The position numbers and the translations under genes were made by a program. Below are positions 13,201 through 23,159 of a stretch of 64,000 nt of DNA, one piece after another (positions within the stretch are counted from its first letter, which is position 1; each line of letters begins with the position of its first letter). The DNA lies in the NCBI GenBank assembly GCA_029948255.1, contig JALIZF010001707.1, positions 186,001 through 250,000 on the forward strand, written 5' to 3'. The notes beneath the pieces are model-generated. The model was not told the DNA's origin and did no database searches. It saw only the letters and a program-made list of their open reading frames with translations. Source of the DNA: Telmatactis stephensoni (Eukaryota; Cnidaria; Anthozoa; Actiniaria; Isophelliidae).

Positions 13201-15494
13201 AAATAAATCACTTGCCTTCGTTCATATAAACGAAAGCTACCTGACACGTATACTGCCAGTAATGGAGCAAGAGTTGCTTGGTTAATTGTGCAGCTGAATA
13301 ATCCAATTTTATCAATAAGAATGACTTATTAATGTGAGCTGAGAGTTGTATGTATAGAATATTAGAATATAGTGGTAGTGTGTGTGTGAGGGTACAGTGT
13401 CCCCCAATTAGTGCGCAAGCGCTAGAAGAATTGGACACTTAAATAAAAAGTAATTTTGACACAGTTGTATAACAGATGACGAAGAGAGGGGCTATGATAC
13501 ACTAGCAGATCGACTAATTGGAATAGTGTAGCATAATTGTAGGGCGCCAAAACTGGAGAGTTCCTTAAATTCAAACATGATCAACCTTCCCAATAAATAC
13601 ATTTTGCATAATCACTACACTTAATCAATCTGAAAACCTTTTTGCGACGACATTAGCTTGCTAGCTTGGATCTCTCCAACTCACGCTTACTTCTTATTGA
13701 GGATCAAATCGTAGGCACACTTTTTAGCCAAAGCTGAGTGTACTCAAAAGTGGGAGATCAAATACTTGACCGCAACCGTTGCGGTACATACATTTTACAG
13801 CAACATCGAATGCCTTCTCAACAAAGATTGTAAGTGCAACAAAGGCCGACAATATAAAAAATGTATTTAATTTATAACGGCATTTTTTCATGTTCCAGAA
13901 ATGTAAATGTGAGCGTGGTAAACGCGGACCTCGCGGGCACAGGGGACCAAGAGGAAGCAGAGGAAAACCCGGCAAACAAGGTCCTCTCGGGCCAGTGGTA
14001 AGATAGTGTACCGCGCTTCAATTCTAGAAAATAAATCTTCGTATAACAACTGTATAAGTAGAATTAGAGCATGCAAGCGAACAAATCCATGAAACAGTAA
14101 TATATAACGACTAAATAAATATAGTGCATTCTACGCTCAGAACGCGCCATTTTACCTATTTTCATATCGTCTTCATGATATTGGCGACGAACAACAGTTA
14201 TTTAAACATCAGTGAGCACGGCGTAGTCCTCTTTCATGTTAGTGAACCCCCTGTCATGGTAACCCCCTGATCATGAAACGATCTGGTATAAAATATCTTT
14301 CAGGGTGCTGATGGTAGAGATGGAAGACCTGGATTAACTGGACCAAAAGGACCAGTAAGTAAATGAATATCATATGATCCTAAAAACCGGCCTCACGGTC
14401 AGCCAAGATGACTTGACGGGTGCAAGGGTGACGTGATGCTTCACCATTCGACTTTTACCTCTAGCTGTGGCACGGGTTCAATTGCCGGCTCGGGCCATAT
14501 GTGAATTAAGTTTGATGTGTTGCTCTCTCCCTTGCTGCGAGCGAGAGTTTCCCTTCGGGTACTCCGGTTTTTCCTCCCTCGGCAAAAATCAACATGTAAT
14601 TGGTCGTGTGGTGTAGGTGTAGCATTCTAGTAAGTTGTAGTCAAATGAGGACGTCATCATGCAAAGATCCTATGGAATATTGCATTCCAAAATTAACAAT
14701 AGATTGAATTCTGGAATGTGCATATATAAACTATGTCGGTTTTCTAAAGTATGAATGTACAGTAGAAACTTTTTGATTTGTGGAAGTGTTTGAATCATTC
14801 GCATGCTTATTCAGAATACACTTCAGTCTCGAACCCAATTATCGTAGCCAAGGGCAACTCTTCCCGAAATACAGTAGTTGGACTCATGCTAAGTTGTTTT
14901 ATTATTTCAAGGCTGGTGTGCCTGGGCAACCAGGCCTTTCTGGATTACAAGGCTTAAAGGGAAATCATGGCGCGCATGGGCTGCCGGTAAGAATTACTTT
15001 ACTCCAGGAAATAGTTTCATGGCTTACTGAGATTATATGAACTTTTCTTCTACCAGGGTCCCAAAGGACAACCAGGACTACCGGGTCTCATAGGACCCCC
15101 GGGTAATTGTATCAAGAAGTCTGTAGTTGGAAAGGTAGTATCTCCAATGTTTCATTGCCTAAAGGGGAAAACTGGTGTTCAAGGACCCAAAGGTAGCAGA
15201 GGGATTGCCGGACCCGAAGGACCCATGGGACTAAGGGGAAATAAAGGTCAAAAAGGAGAAAAAGGAGATGTTGGACAACGTGGTCGCATCGGCAGACCGG
15301 GACCACCAGGAGATTTTAATAATTTCTCGTGTAGTCCCCGATATACGAGCTGGATAAATGTTAATCAGTGGGAGTCATCACAACCCGATGTGTACTGTGA
15401 TACCAAGGAATTTCTACAAGGATTTCGACTGGAGAAAGCAAACTTCCGTAAAAGATATCGATACATTTGCTGTAAACTGACCAAGAAAGGCTAG
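919..15494 (+). CDS. Secreted short-chain collagen-like protein, six exons, 300 residues
   Basis: Exons: 919-1056, 2887-2988, 13899-13997, 14304-14354, 14912-14986, 15057-15494. Every junction is GT-AG and phase 0. Residues 1-25 form a signal peptide (hydrophobic core [17 protein letters not shown], cleavage probably after SEA), so the product should be extracellular. A basic Ser/Lys/Gly stretch and a small module with two cysteines (GDC, VLCGD) and a run of five Asn follow. KCKCERG then leads into 28 uninterrupted Gly-X-Y triplets that stay in register across four exons. A 21-residue break with two cysteines separates them from 17 more triplets. The C-terminus is a 54-residue non-collagenous tail with four Cys ending [10 protein letters not shown]. 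Triplets form triple helices; cysteines may lock trimers. It lacks minicollagen cysteine domains, and I could not assign either terminal module. ATG 919 is preferred because it opens the signal peptide; an in-frame ATG lies at 871. More phase-0 exons could hide in the long intron. Confidence 0.85.
3838..4395. repeat. Degenerate tandem repeat, about three units
   Basis: Similar segments recur in the same order: GATAACAGAGATAA-like, then AGCACG, GATTGATATGATGATGCTG, a TTATTACAA block, TTAACATTCAGTA, and a GAGCRYT..CTCGAAAA block. The first and last units align best and the middle is shorter and more diverged. Unit length is roughly 150-200 bp. Confidence 0.45.
4640..4735. repeat. Small inverted-repeat element, copy 1 of 2
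   Basis: GCCATGTTGGATGAAC on the left is matched in inverted orientation by GTTCATCCAAGATGGC on the right, around a core containing AATGAGAAATC. The same arrangement recurs at 63552-63628 near the other end of the window, so this is a dispersed MITE-like family. Confidence 0.55.
6650..7098. repeat. Tandem repeat, about 161-bp unit, 2.7 copies
   Basis: Units start with TTGCTGT near 6650, 6812 and 6973, so the spacing is 161-162 bp. Shared landmarks are ACGCGTGTTCATTTAGAGCAA, GATGTTGTCTTGGATGA, CACTGTAATATAAGC and ACAACAAATTCATCGGCTAT. The second and third units are nearly identical and the first is more diverged. No coding potential is apparent. Confidence 0.8.
9970..10082. mobile_element. 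95-bp hairpin MITE with 8-9 bp target-site duplication
   Basis: The core 9979-10073 is almost entirely an inverted repeat, starting TAGTCTCCTTCGCAGCCG and ending with its complement; only a few bases around 10022 are unpaired. GCAAAAAAC is repeated directly on both sides (9970-9978 and 10074-10082). A duplication of 8-9 bp fits hAT- or Mutator-type mobilisation. Which superfamily is not decidable from this copy. Confidence 0.75.
10083..10330. repeat. Compound tetranucleotide microsatellite
   Basis: Runs of CAGA/GACA, CGAA, GAGC and CGAC units follow the hairpin element directly. They create long artificial frames on the minus strand rich in Ser, Val, Cys and Arg, which are not genes. Confidence 0.9.
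10590..10880. repeat. Minisatellite of GATG(AT/AC)GTCATGATGGTG type
   Basis: An imperfect 12-18 bp motif recurs many times. Two copies contain the palindrome TGACGTCA (10762-10769 and 10799-10806), the consensus CREB/ATF site. Regulation is not implied by the motif alone. Confidence 0.7.
11720..11900. repeat. (TTCC)n tract, then polypyrimidine and poly-C
   Basis: About 24 TTCC units run to about 11816, followed by mixed pyrimidines and a poly-C run near 11867-11881. A second poly-C run lies near 12391-12406. Open frames here encode only repeated FLPS or KEGR and are artefacts. Confidence 0.95.
12222..12346. repeat. Hairpin-forming inverted repeat
   Basis: GGTAAGTACTTGGTGTATGC on the left is the complement of the right end, GCATACACCAAGTACTTACC. 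The arms continue through CAACACCAAAGTGTATCAA. The right arm carries a small internal duplication (AGCTGGTGCTGCATAC). Confidence 0.65.
12928..13290. repeat. Diverged direct repeat pair
   Basis: About 90 bp near 12940-13034 recurs near 13195-13288. Shared blocks are TTGCCTTCGTTC(C/A)TATAAACG, AAAGCTAC, GT(C/A)AGTAATGGAGCAA and GTTGCT(C/T)GGTTAAT. A GGAA-rich simple repeat (13048-13090) lies between the copies. Confidence 0.6.
13373..13466. repeat. Dispersed repeat, copy 1
   Basis: It contains GTGTGTGAGGGTACAGTGT, CCCCAATTA, TGCGCAAGCGCTAG, TTGGACACTTAA and TAAA. The same blocks in the same order occur at 30106-30200, and a shorter form (GAGTACAGCGTCCTCCAATTA) lies near 35427-35475. Confidence 0.6.
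14437..14640 (+). mobile_element. Diverged tRNA-derived SINE fragment
   Basis: This copy lies in collagen intron 4. It shares with 29586-29790 the blocks CATATGTGAATT(A/G)AGTTTG, TGATGTGTTG, CTCCGGTTTTTCCTCCC and GCAAAAATCAACATGT. The B-box region is degenerate (GGGTTCAATTGCC). Confidence 0.6.
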
Positions 15495-15759
15495 CAGCAT
15501 AATCTTTCTAAAAGTCATCGACTCGATCTGCAACGTCTCTGATCATATCGCTGCATATCGTCAAGGGGCGCAGACCAATATTTTCACATGATCTGTATGG
15601 ATGCAAAATGCTCCTAGTTCACTTGCACACACCGTAGACAAGTATAACCATGTGATCTCTACCTGGCTACACTCACACGTAGACACGTACATTTTTTACA
15701 TGGTCCATATTTGGTAGTCTACTATACTTGCATGATCATTCGCACACCTCGTAAACCGT

Positions 15760-16130
15760 CTTTAGACGCGAACACACGATATAACTTTTCTTGAAACTTT
15801 TTTCTGCAATATTACGCGTAACTCAGCTAACGTTGCACCGTCTACTTGTCTAAGCTTACAGCAGTTGCGCGCAGGTTTACGATTGAGTTCTACTTCCGCA
15901 GCTTTTCCTGCAACGTTTCATCGAACATTGTAGGGGTGGACACACGATGCAACTGTGTTGCGCTCAATTTTGCAGAAAATGTTGCCTTGTGTCTCCAGGC
16001 TTTCAATCGACCGTTAAACGTGCCAACACACGATGCAAATTTTCCTACACCTTTTTCAGCAGCATCAGTTGCACTGTTTATCCACTCCTGTAACTGGTTA
16101 TACACAACAATTGCAAGAACAGCTATAGAC
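15760..16130. repeat. Repeat related to 51385-51470
   Basis: It carries CACCGTCTACTTGTC, ACAGCAGTTGCGCGCA and an inverted partner GTAGGGGTGGACACACGATG. The region near 51395 has GTGTCCACCCCTACAGCAGT followed by TGCGCGCAAGG. A decayed dispersed element is the simplest explanation. Confidence 0.4.
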
Positions 16131-16196
16131 CAGTTGTCCTATTACTGGACACGGTCATGGCACAGCTCGTTCACCTCAAGAACTTCGAATGGTTTT

Positions 16197-16291
16197 ATAG
16201 CCTGTGCAGCGAGCGTTTCTTTGAGAGGAATGAGGTTTAAAGGGAATTGGGTTTCCTGTGGTACGAAAAGTATTGATTACACAGGAAACCC

Positions 16292-16382
<91 letters not shown>

Positions 16383-16430
16383 CTCTCTCTCCCCCTTTCC
16401 CCTCAAAGAAACGCTTGCTACGCAGGCTAT
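16197..16430. repeat. Inverted-repeat element holding a long (CT)n tract
   Basis: Outer arms: ATAGCCTGTGCAGCGAGCGT at the left pairs with ACGCTTGCTACGCAGGCTAT at the right. A second, inner hairpin (GGGTTTCCTGTG / CACAGGAAACCC) lies near 16247-16290. A (CT)n expansion of about 100 bp fills 16293-16390. Frames through it encode only Ser-Leu or Glu-Arg repeats. Confidence 0.75.
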
Positions 16431-16949
16431 TGCCTCCTCCGCAACCTCTGCAGGCATCTCTTTGGGTATTCTGGGCTTCCTGTGTAGAAAAAGTGTAAAA
16501 GAAGAGGAGGACTGAGGAGACTCTAGTTTTCCTCAGCTTTCTAGGACCACAGGGAGCCCAAGGAATGAGTTGACTGCTGAGGAGACCAGCGCAGCATGGC
16601 ACGATCCGTTTCACACTCATACGAAAGCTGCTTGTGAATTAAGAGAGTTTTACTGTGTGAGACACATAGTGCAACCTTCTAATGCATGGAATGTCGTTAC
16701 AGAAGACGATACAGGAAAAGTCACACCGTGTGTTCGGAACTTTAGATCATATGGAATATTTCATCATTAGATGTAAATGCATGTAATTTAAGAGTATCAA
16801 ATTATTTACAATTTTACGTAATTCATGCACTTATTATACATTTGTTTGTTGTACCTGACGGAGTACTCTGATTTATATGCTAAGACTGCAAGACATGAAA
16901 TGGACATTAAGGGGTTTCACTTTTTACTAAGGGGAGAGGGGAAGGGCTA

Positions 16950-17232
16950 AAAAGCACGGTCACGGCAGGAATTTCGAATGTTTATATAAACAACACGGCA
17001 GCAACACAGTCACGCACAGCACGACACGGTCCGTTTCACATTCGTACAAAAACAGCAGACGGCACGGTTACGAGACGTACAGCAAGAGAAGATTTCGTGT
17101 GAGTATGAAAACGGCACCTTACGGCCACGGCACGGTTACAGCAGGAATTTCGATTGTTTTTATAGAAGTACAACACCGCACTGACACGATCACGGTACGG
17201 CGCGGTCCGTTTCATACGAAATCTGCTGTATT
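16950..17232. repeat. MITE family 'TCATACGAAATCTGCT', copy 1
   Basis: It contains repeated CACGGCACGGTTAC/GCAGGAATTTCGA blocks and ends in TTTCATACGAAATCTGCTGTA. Copies sharing these ends lie at 49506-49613, 59658-59747 and 61111-61268, and a partial one is near 16605-16640. Confidence 0.5.
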
Positions 17233-17329
17233 AGACTATATCAGGACACCGAGCATCAAAATTGTATCGTCACGGCGCAACGTGTCATAAAACAGTTTCA
17301 CAGGTAACTTGGTCCCAGAGGGTTTTTTT

Positions 17330-17440
17330 TCTTTCTTCCTCAATTTTCCTTTCTTTCCTTTTCTCTCCTTTTCTCTTCTTTTCTTTTCTTTGCTTTGCTT
17401 TGCTTTGCTTTGCTTTGCTTTGCTTTGCTTTTCGTATTTT
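17330..17440. repeat. Pyrimidine-rich tract with (CTTTG)n microsatellite
   Basis: TTTTC-type units give way to about eight TTTGC units. The frames on both strands are low-complexity (Lys/Ser/Ala or Phe/Leu/Cys) and are not genes. Confidence 0.9.
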
Positions 17441-20400
17441 TCTTTACGTCGCGACAGAGAGAAGTAAAAGATCGAAAACGACGTATAAATATAAACAAAG
17501 AGCAAAAATAAGAAAAATACAAAAAGTATATATATATATATATTAAACAAAAGAAAGCCTCTGGAACCAGGGTATTTCACAGTTAATAGATACGTAAAAT
17601 TTGCCCTAGCTTATGAGCAGCGGGTGGATTAGAAGGTCCGCGACAAACAATATTTGTAACAGAAATAGCAGACATCCGTGACAGCCTAGCTATGTGTTGT
17701 CATATGTCAAAAATTGGCCGGAAAGTAAAGACTTGTGATTCAATCATGGGATCGGTTCTATGCGGTGACGTCGTGCAATCGCGTTTGCACATGAATTTCA
17801 TGGACTAGTTAACCCAGAAGGAAAAAAATGAAAGGCTATTATCTCTAATCAATTTATTTCATGGCTACAAAGGTTTTTAACTATTGGAAATTGCGAGAAT
17901 TCTGTCTTATAGCTGTTGTGTAGTTTCATTTTCATTCAATTCTTCAAACGAAACATGCACTTTCAGTTTTCATTCATGACATAGCCGCAACACCGATGTT
18001 TCGAAGCTATTCTTGTCAGGTGTTTTGAATGGCTTTCGATGCTGTTAAAAGGTTTTCCTGTATGCTGTTTTTCAAAATTAAGGATATGGCAATTGGACGT
18101 ATTCCAAAATAAAGATTCAGGATATTATAACCCTAAATCGTTGCAAAGCAATTCTATTTATCTACTTTAACATATGACTTTAAATGAGAAGAACTCCACA
18201 TTCTAATTTGGTGAACTATAATTGAACTACACCGAACAGTTTGCCGAAAGTGACAAACGCACCCTAAGCTAAAATGAGCATCAATTCAAATTTTCAGGGC
18301 GACGTGTTTTCAATGAATACAATTGCAATAACTTTCAGCAATGAATGGTCTTTGAAAAAACCTCTAGCTGTGTTTGTGCAGAAGGCAAAACGGGAAAGCT
18401 CTGCCTTCACCTTGTCTTCAGCTGTACTCCACGAACCAATCCCAGCGCAACCAAATCTTTAACAAGATCCGACAAAAACCTCTTCTTTAACATATAAATG
18501 CTATCCGTTTACTCTGCTGAAAGCTGGCCTCCGAATTGCCAAATGTAAATTGACTTCCGGTTAATTCATATCCGGTTGGAATTATTCACACGTGTGTTAT
18601 TGAAGTATCAGTATTGGACGAACAATAGAGATAGATCTTGGAAACAAAGAAGCAAAATGATAGAACTTAAAAAGTCATTCGAGAGTTTCAATTGTAAAGC
18701 AAGTGCTCAGGAGTTACTAGTTGGTAAGCAGTGACCAAGATCGACACTTTAGAAATGATTTATGTGTTGTGATATTAGCATCGATAAGGTTTTGCTCTAG
18801 TACTAACTACTACAGGTGTCGGCGAAATACAAGTTCGAAACACCAATCAAATCACGGCTATATTACAGCTGATAGATGCTCTTTTCTAGCAATGAGAAAA
18901 CCAATTTGTAAACCTATTTGTACACTTAGGACTTCTCAATACTCTATAATTACATTTAAAAATCGTTTTGGTGATTTTTATTACATTTATTCGAAAATGA
19001 TTTCTTTTATTGGAATTTTTTTCCTTGAATGTGAATAAGGAACTTGCTTTAAAAATTTCCAAGTCTTATCAAAAAGATTTAAAATGATTTTTGTGCGTTC
19101 TTTAATTGGAGACATCGCTTTAATTTCACTGATAAATTGATCTCCAGTTTTGATTCTGTAGCTGTCTTCCCCAGCAATTACTGAGCTTTTTGTAGAGGAT
19201 TTTACTAACTGTTTGTAAACGGTCGACTCTGATCTACCATCGTGATTTCAATAAAACTGTTTAAAAAACGAAAACCACTTATTGTGTACTTTAGAATCAT
19301 CTTCTCAGTGTAGCAAACGTGGTAGAAGAAACAAAGCCATCCAGACAATAGCGCAACTGAAAACATACAAAGAAAGCCATCAGTTTACCACCATCGCTGT
19401 CACAATCGCTTTCGACACAAATTGTTCCTTTCCCGAGCAAAGCTAAACCGTGTCAGATTTGAGTCAGGGATTGATAACTGGTATGTGAAACACTCAAAAA
19501 AGAAAGATTGACTTGGCGGTTAATGATAACAAAGTTAAATGCGTTACGAATTAAACACGACTTCGTGCACGTGAGTCGCTATGGAATAAAAGTGAAAACG
19601 CAAATAGCTGCAAGTAAACCGAGCACATTTGATTTTTTGAATGAAACTGTTTTAGTATATTTATTCACAAGATATTTAATCAATCGTTGCTCAAAAAAGG
19701 AAAAGTGATAGTGAATAGAAAAGATTAAAATATACTTTGTAATTTAATGGGTTGTGCATTTAAAAGACTTTGACACAAGTAGTCGAGTGATTTTGATAAA
19801 AATATGTTATTATTTGCACGGCCTAGGCCTGTCAAACTATCATTTGTGAAAGCAACTTCTAGCCAAGGTGAGGCCAACTGAAGAAGTGTTGAATAATTAG
19901 ATAACTTTTTCGCTAAGAAAAACACGAAAAAACACGTTTAAAGCTGAAAAGAGGAAAGAGAAAAACTTATTGAATAAGTTATTAACAGATGTGACACCAG
20001 TACACAACCGGCTCGAGGCCCCTTTGTGTGCTGAGAGAGAAAAAAATACTCTTTCTGTTTCTAAGGAAAATTAAGGCACCAGAAAAAATGTGAGAAAGTC
20101 ATTCATAAAACAATATTGAAAAAGCCAAACGACGAAAACCAGCTGCGCTTCAGTGACAAAATGGTAATCAAAAGAGAAAAAACGTGGCCAAAAACTTTTT
20201 TTCTAACTCCGAAATAAAATTTATCTGTGAACACCTTGGATCAAAATGGTTCAAAAAACGAAAGTCGACTGAAAAGAAAGCTAAAAAGTATAACAAGTTC
20301 CAGTGTCCTAGATGGCTACGCCGAGTGGTCACTTGGTTTTTCTTGGTCTAATTTCGTGTTATTGTATTTATAGAACCACATATGTTCTTCGAGAACAATA

Positions 20401-20940
20401 ATACTGGTATCGACAGTAGAAATTCTTTTTCTAGTACTTATGAAACTTTAATTCTGCGTTTTTAAGTATCTGTATGGGAAAAAAAAGCCATACGTTGGCT
20501 TTCAAATAGTTTTGTTGTAAAAAGATTTGTGTAAAAAGACAATGTATACCTGGATGAAATACTCGAATGGAGAAACAGCCTTTGCCAACGTTCGGTGCCT
20601 AGAAACAAGAATTTTTGAGACGGAATTTCCCTATCAACAAACGCATTTGGTCTTACTTCTTCAATGATCTTATCTATTCTTGAAAACCACAATTATTCAT
20701 TATGGCTTCAACTGCAACCCACCGAACAGGAACGAGAAAAGAATCAAGCTAGTTTGCAAATATTTGGTCGAACATGAGGACCTTCTTTTGGTTTCGAAAC
20801 TAGATGGTTTTGAATCACCAAAATGGTTCGAAAACACTGTGACAGACGTGCGCGAGTGGTGGCCTGTGTGCGGAGGACGTTTTTCTATAGATTTCATTAA
20901 CTTTTTTGTTACTGGTTCGCTGGGTTCGCTAGTTATATTT
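17441..20940. other. No gene recognised
   Basis: AT-rich sequence without recognisable exons, RNA genes or strong repeats. The longest frames (18274-18462, 18721-19038, 20462-20692 and 20680-20952) lack conserved motifs. Confidence 0.4.
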
Positions 20941-20950
20941 ACTGCGTCCT

Positions 20951-21033
20951 GATTGGCTCAACGGTCGGTTCATTTAATTGTTAACCACGAAATCCGCGCT
21001 CGCTATTGGCTGAGCCGAGCTGTGTTTATAATA
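20951..21033 (+). promoter_or_regulatory. CCAAT/TATA promoter of the HLH gene
   Basis: Two inverted CCAAT boxes in nearly identical contexts, GATTGGCTCA (20951) and TATTGGCTGA (21004), precede a TATA-like TTTATAATA at 21025-21033. Transcription would start near 21060, giving a 5' untranslated region of about 350 nt before ATG 21406, possibly with a small intron. The elements are seen; promoter activity is inferred. Confidence 0.5.
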
Positions 21034-21405
21034 CATTGTCTTGGTGCCGGTTTACAGGTGCAGAGAATAATTGTAATATTGGTAATTTATAGTTAGCGCC
21101 AAGAAGAAACTTTTCATTCGTATGCTTGTCACTAAACTAAGAGCTTGTGAGATCAGTGATACAACGAAACAATAACCAATACAGCACTCCATCAAGAAAC
21201 GCGACAATACTAAACGAATTCGTAAGTAGATCCTCAGAGTTTTGATTTTGGGAAGATTTTTTCGTGAAGAACATGAAAAATAAGCATGTAATGATTTGAC
21301 TTGTAGCAGACCAACAGCGCTCCCCGGCACCCAGCATATAGTCGGTTCGAGTCTCCCGGGATTTTTCTACAGCGGTTTTTTTCTTTTTTCTTTTAAAGGT
21401 CTGTC

Positions 21406-22783
21406 ATGCCTAGAAGAGAAAATCCACATATCGGCTCTGCAGAGAAATACAGATCACAGATCCTGAAGAACTGTGTAAGGACTTACAATAGAAGCATTAA
21501 GATGATGGAATATGCAAGGCTACGATCACTAGTACCTTCAGTCGCTTGTAAGTCGCGCGTGTCCAAGGTAGGTCTTAGTAGCTCTCTTGTACTAAGAATA
21601 ATACAGTCTCTGTGAGCTCCATTTACTAGATTAATGCGTTCGGCCTTTTATTCCTAGATTCAAGTTATAGAAGAAGCTATAAAATACATCGCACAGCTAC
21701 AACAAGCGCTTAGGACTCAACCTCAGAGTACCGAGCAAGGTAGGGCTAAGAATTTCGCTCTCCCGGAAGCAAAAAAGCGGGAGTATGGGGCTGACTGTTA
21801 CTGAATTACTCTGCATCGTTTAGGAGAAGCTACGGAAAGAAATACCGAAGTACAATCGCCAGAAAAACGACGAACGAGCCTTCGACAGAAGCGACAACGA
21901 ATCGCCTCATATATGATTAAAGCCCAGAAACATATGCCAAGAACAAGACCGAAATCTTCAAGTAAGTCAGCTGAAATTCGATGTTTCTTACAGTTGTATT
22001 GAAATTTTGAGTGTCGGGGAACTGACAGGGTCAATAAGAAAGCGGGTAGAGCCCATAGTCACGAAGAAAAAGAAGGTTTTCTCTGGGGAATATTTTTTAG
22101 GCTTGGCCTTTCTCATCCGGTGTAGCTCGAATTTTAACTGCAGCTGCAACGATGAAAACAACATATGCTTGGAGAGGTGCGTGCCACCTGGCTAAATTCG
22201 AACAACACAGTACTCAAATCTTCTCTTGATTAATTTTCTATGAAAAACCCGCAAAAATAAGCTCAATAAAATTGTGAACGCTCAGAAATCCTCGCTGAAT
22301 TCCCCGCAACGTTCGAAAAGCAGTTTTAACGAGTTTTACTTGGTTTTAAGACATGGTCTCCAGGCGACCATAGCTCACTTCACATTCATGTAAGCTCCTC
22401 AACGAACAGATAAATATTCCAAAAATATAAAATGTTATATCGACTACAGCTTATCGCGCTGGCATAGAAAATAACTCACAATGTAATAAGGAAAAAACTG
22501 GGCCAAAAATATTCATAATTACTGGAGGTGAAATAATAGTACTAGTATCTTTTAAAATTGCGTAATTTCAATAAAATTATATTTAAATTAAATACAAATT
22601 GTGAGCAAAAATTATCCTAAAATAGTACTTCTTTCATTTATTTCTTTTGGAGTGATAATAGTTTGTATCAATGACTCCTAGACAGATATATGTTTTAACT
22701 TCCAAACATTCTGACTAAAATTATCTTGTATTTTTATTTTAGAATCAACGGCTAAAAAGTGTACAAAGTTCCTTCGAATATGA
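21406..22783 (+). CDS. Id-like helix-loop-helix protein, four exons, 140 residues
   Basis: Exons: 21406-21567, 21658-21739, 21824-21961, 22743-22783; phases 0, 1 and 1 agree at all junctions, and an in-frame TAA sits 12 nt before the ATG. Residues about 30-75 form a helix-loop-helix: helix 1 around MMEYARLRSLVPSV, loop ACKSRVSK, helix 2 IQVIEEAIKYIAQLQQAL. The LVPS...VSK spacing matches the Id/Emc family without gaps. The intron falls exactly after VSK. The segment before helix 1 (KNCVRTYNRSIK) lacks the Glu and Arg pattern that reads E-boxes, so it should dimerise without specific DNA binding. Exon 3 adds a very basic tail (KRRTSLRQKRQR), a likely nuclear signal. Id proteins sequester class A bHLH factors; that role is inferred. 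It could instead be a divergent bHLH. The last exon is short and less certain. Confidence 0.75.
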
Positions 22784-23153
22784 TCACAGAAGAAAACAAG
22801 TTCTTTCATGTACAATTTGAATATATATATAATCGCTGACAGATCGAACACAAATATAATTCTATATATTATATATATTTACGCTCTTGAGTGCGTTATG
22901 ATGCTTTCTCAAGCTCAAATCAATGCCTCAAGAAGATGTACATGTAAAATGCCTCGCTCTGCGGGGATGACAAAACTTTATTGATGAAAATAGTTAGCTC
23001 GTGTAGTGTGTGAGGCGGCCGAACGCTGTTCTTTTGGCAGCCAAAACGAAGGCCGCCTAGTCCGGCCACAAGTAATCTATCTAATGTAATAATAGGCACA
23101 ATTTTACAAGATACACACTGCTAACAAAGCTCTTGTAAAGTCATTTTAAGGGG

Positions 23154-23159
23154 AATAAA
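23154..23159 (+). promoter_or_regulatory. Candidate polyadenylation signal of the HLH gene
   Basis: AATAAA lies 370 bp after the stop codon. It is the first canonical hexamer I noticed downstream. Confidence 0.35.

Larger units (their letters stand above)
2989..13898. other. 11-kb intron 2 of the collagen-like gene
   Basis: Between collagen exons 2 and 3 no exon matches a recognised protein. It holds degenerate tandem repeats (3838-4395, 6650-7098), inverted-repeat elements (4640-4735, 9979-10073, 12222-12346), simple repeats (10083-10330, 11720-11900) and a GATGACGTCATGATGGTG-like minisatellite. The open frames at 4710-5209, 6290-6713, 7749-8228 and 9520-9857 have no recognisable protein features. 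Confidence 0.5.

Noticed and set aside
15135..15164. Possible 30-nt intron (GTAGTA..AAAG) in the last collagen exon
   Set aside because: Too short for an animal intron, and reading through stays in frame between the two Gly-X-Y blocks.
15846..16620. Several frames up to 213 codons
   Set aside because: They extend through the CT tract and a decayed repeat; no domain or splice structure.
17236..17580. Lys/Ser-rich or Phe-rich frames
   Set aside because: Pyrimidine-rich and CTTTG simple repeats.
21300..21360. Possible tRNA (GGTTCGAGTCTCC resembles a B box)
   Set aside because: The flanking bases do not form a T stem and no acceptor or anticodon stem could be found; more likely part of the HLH gene 5' leader.
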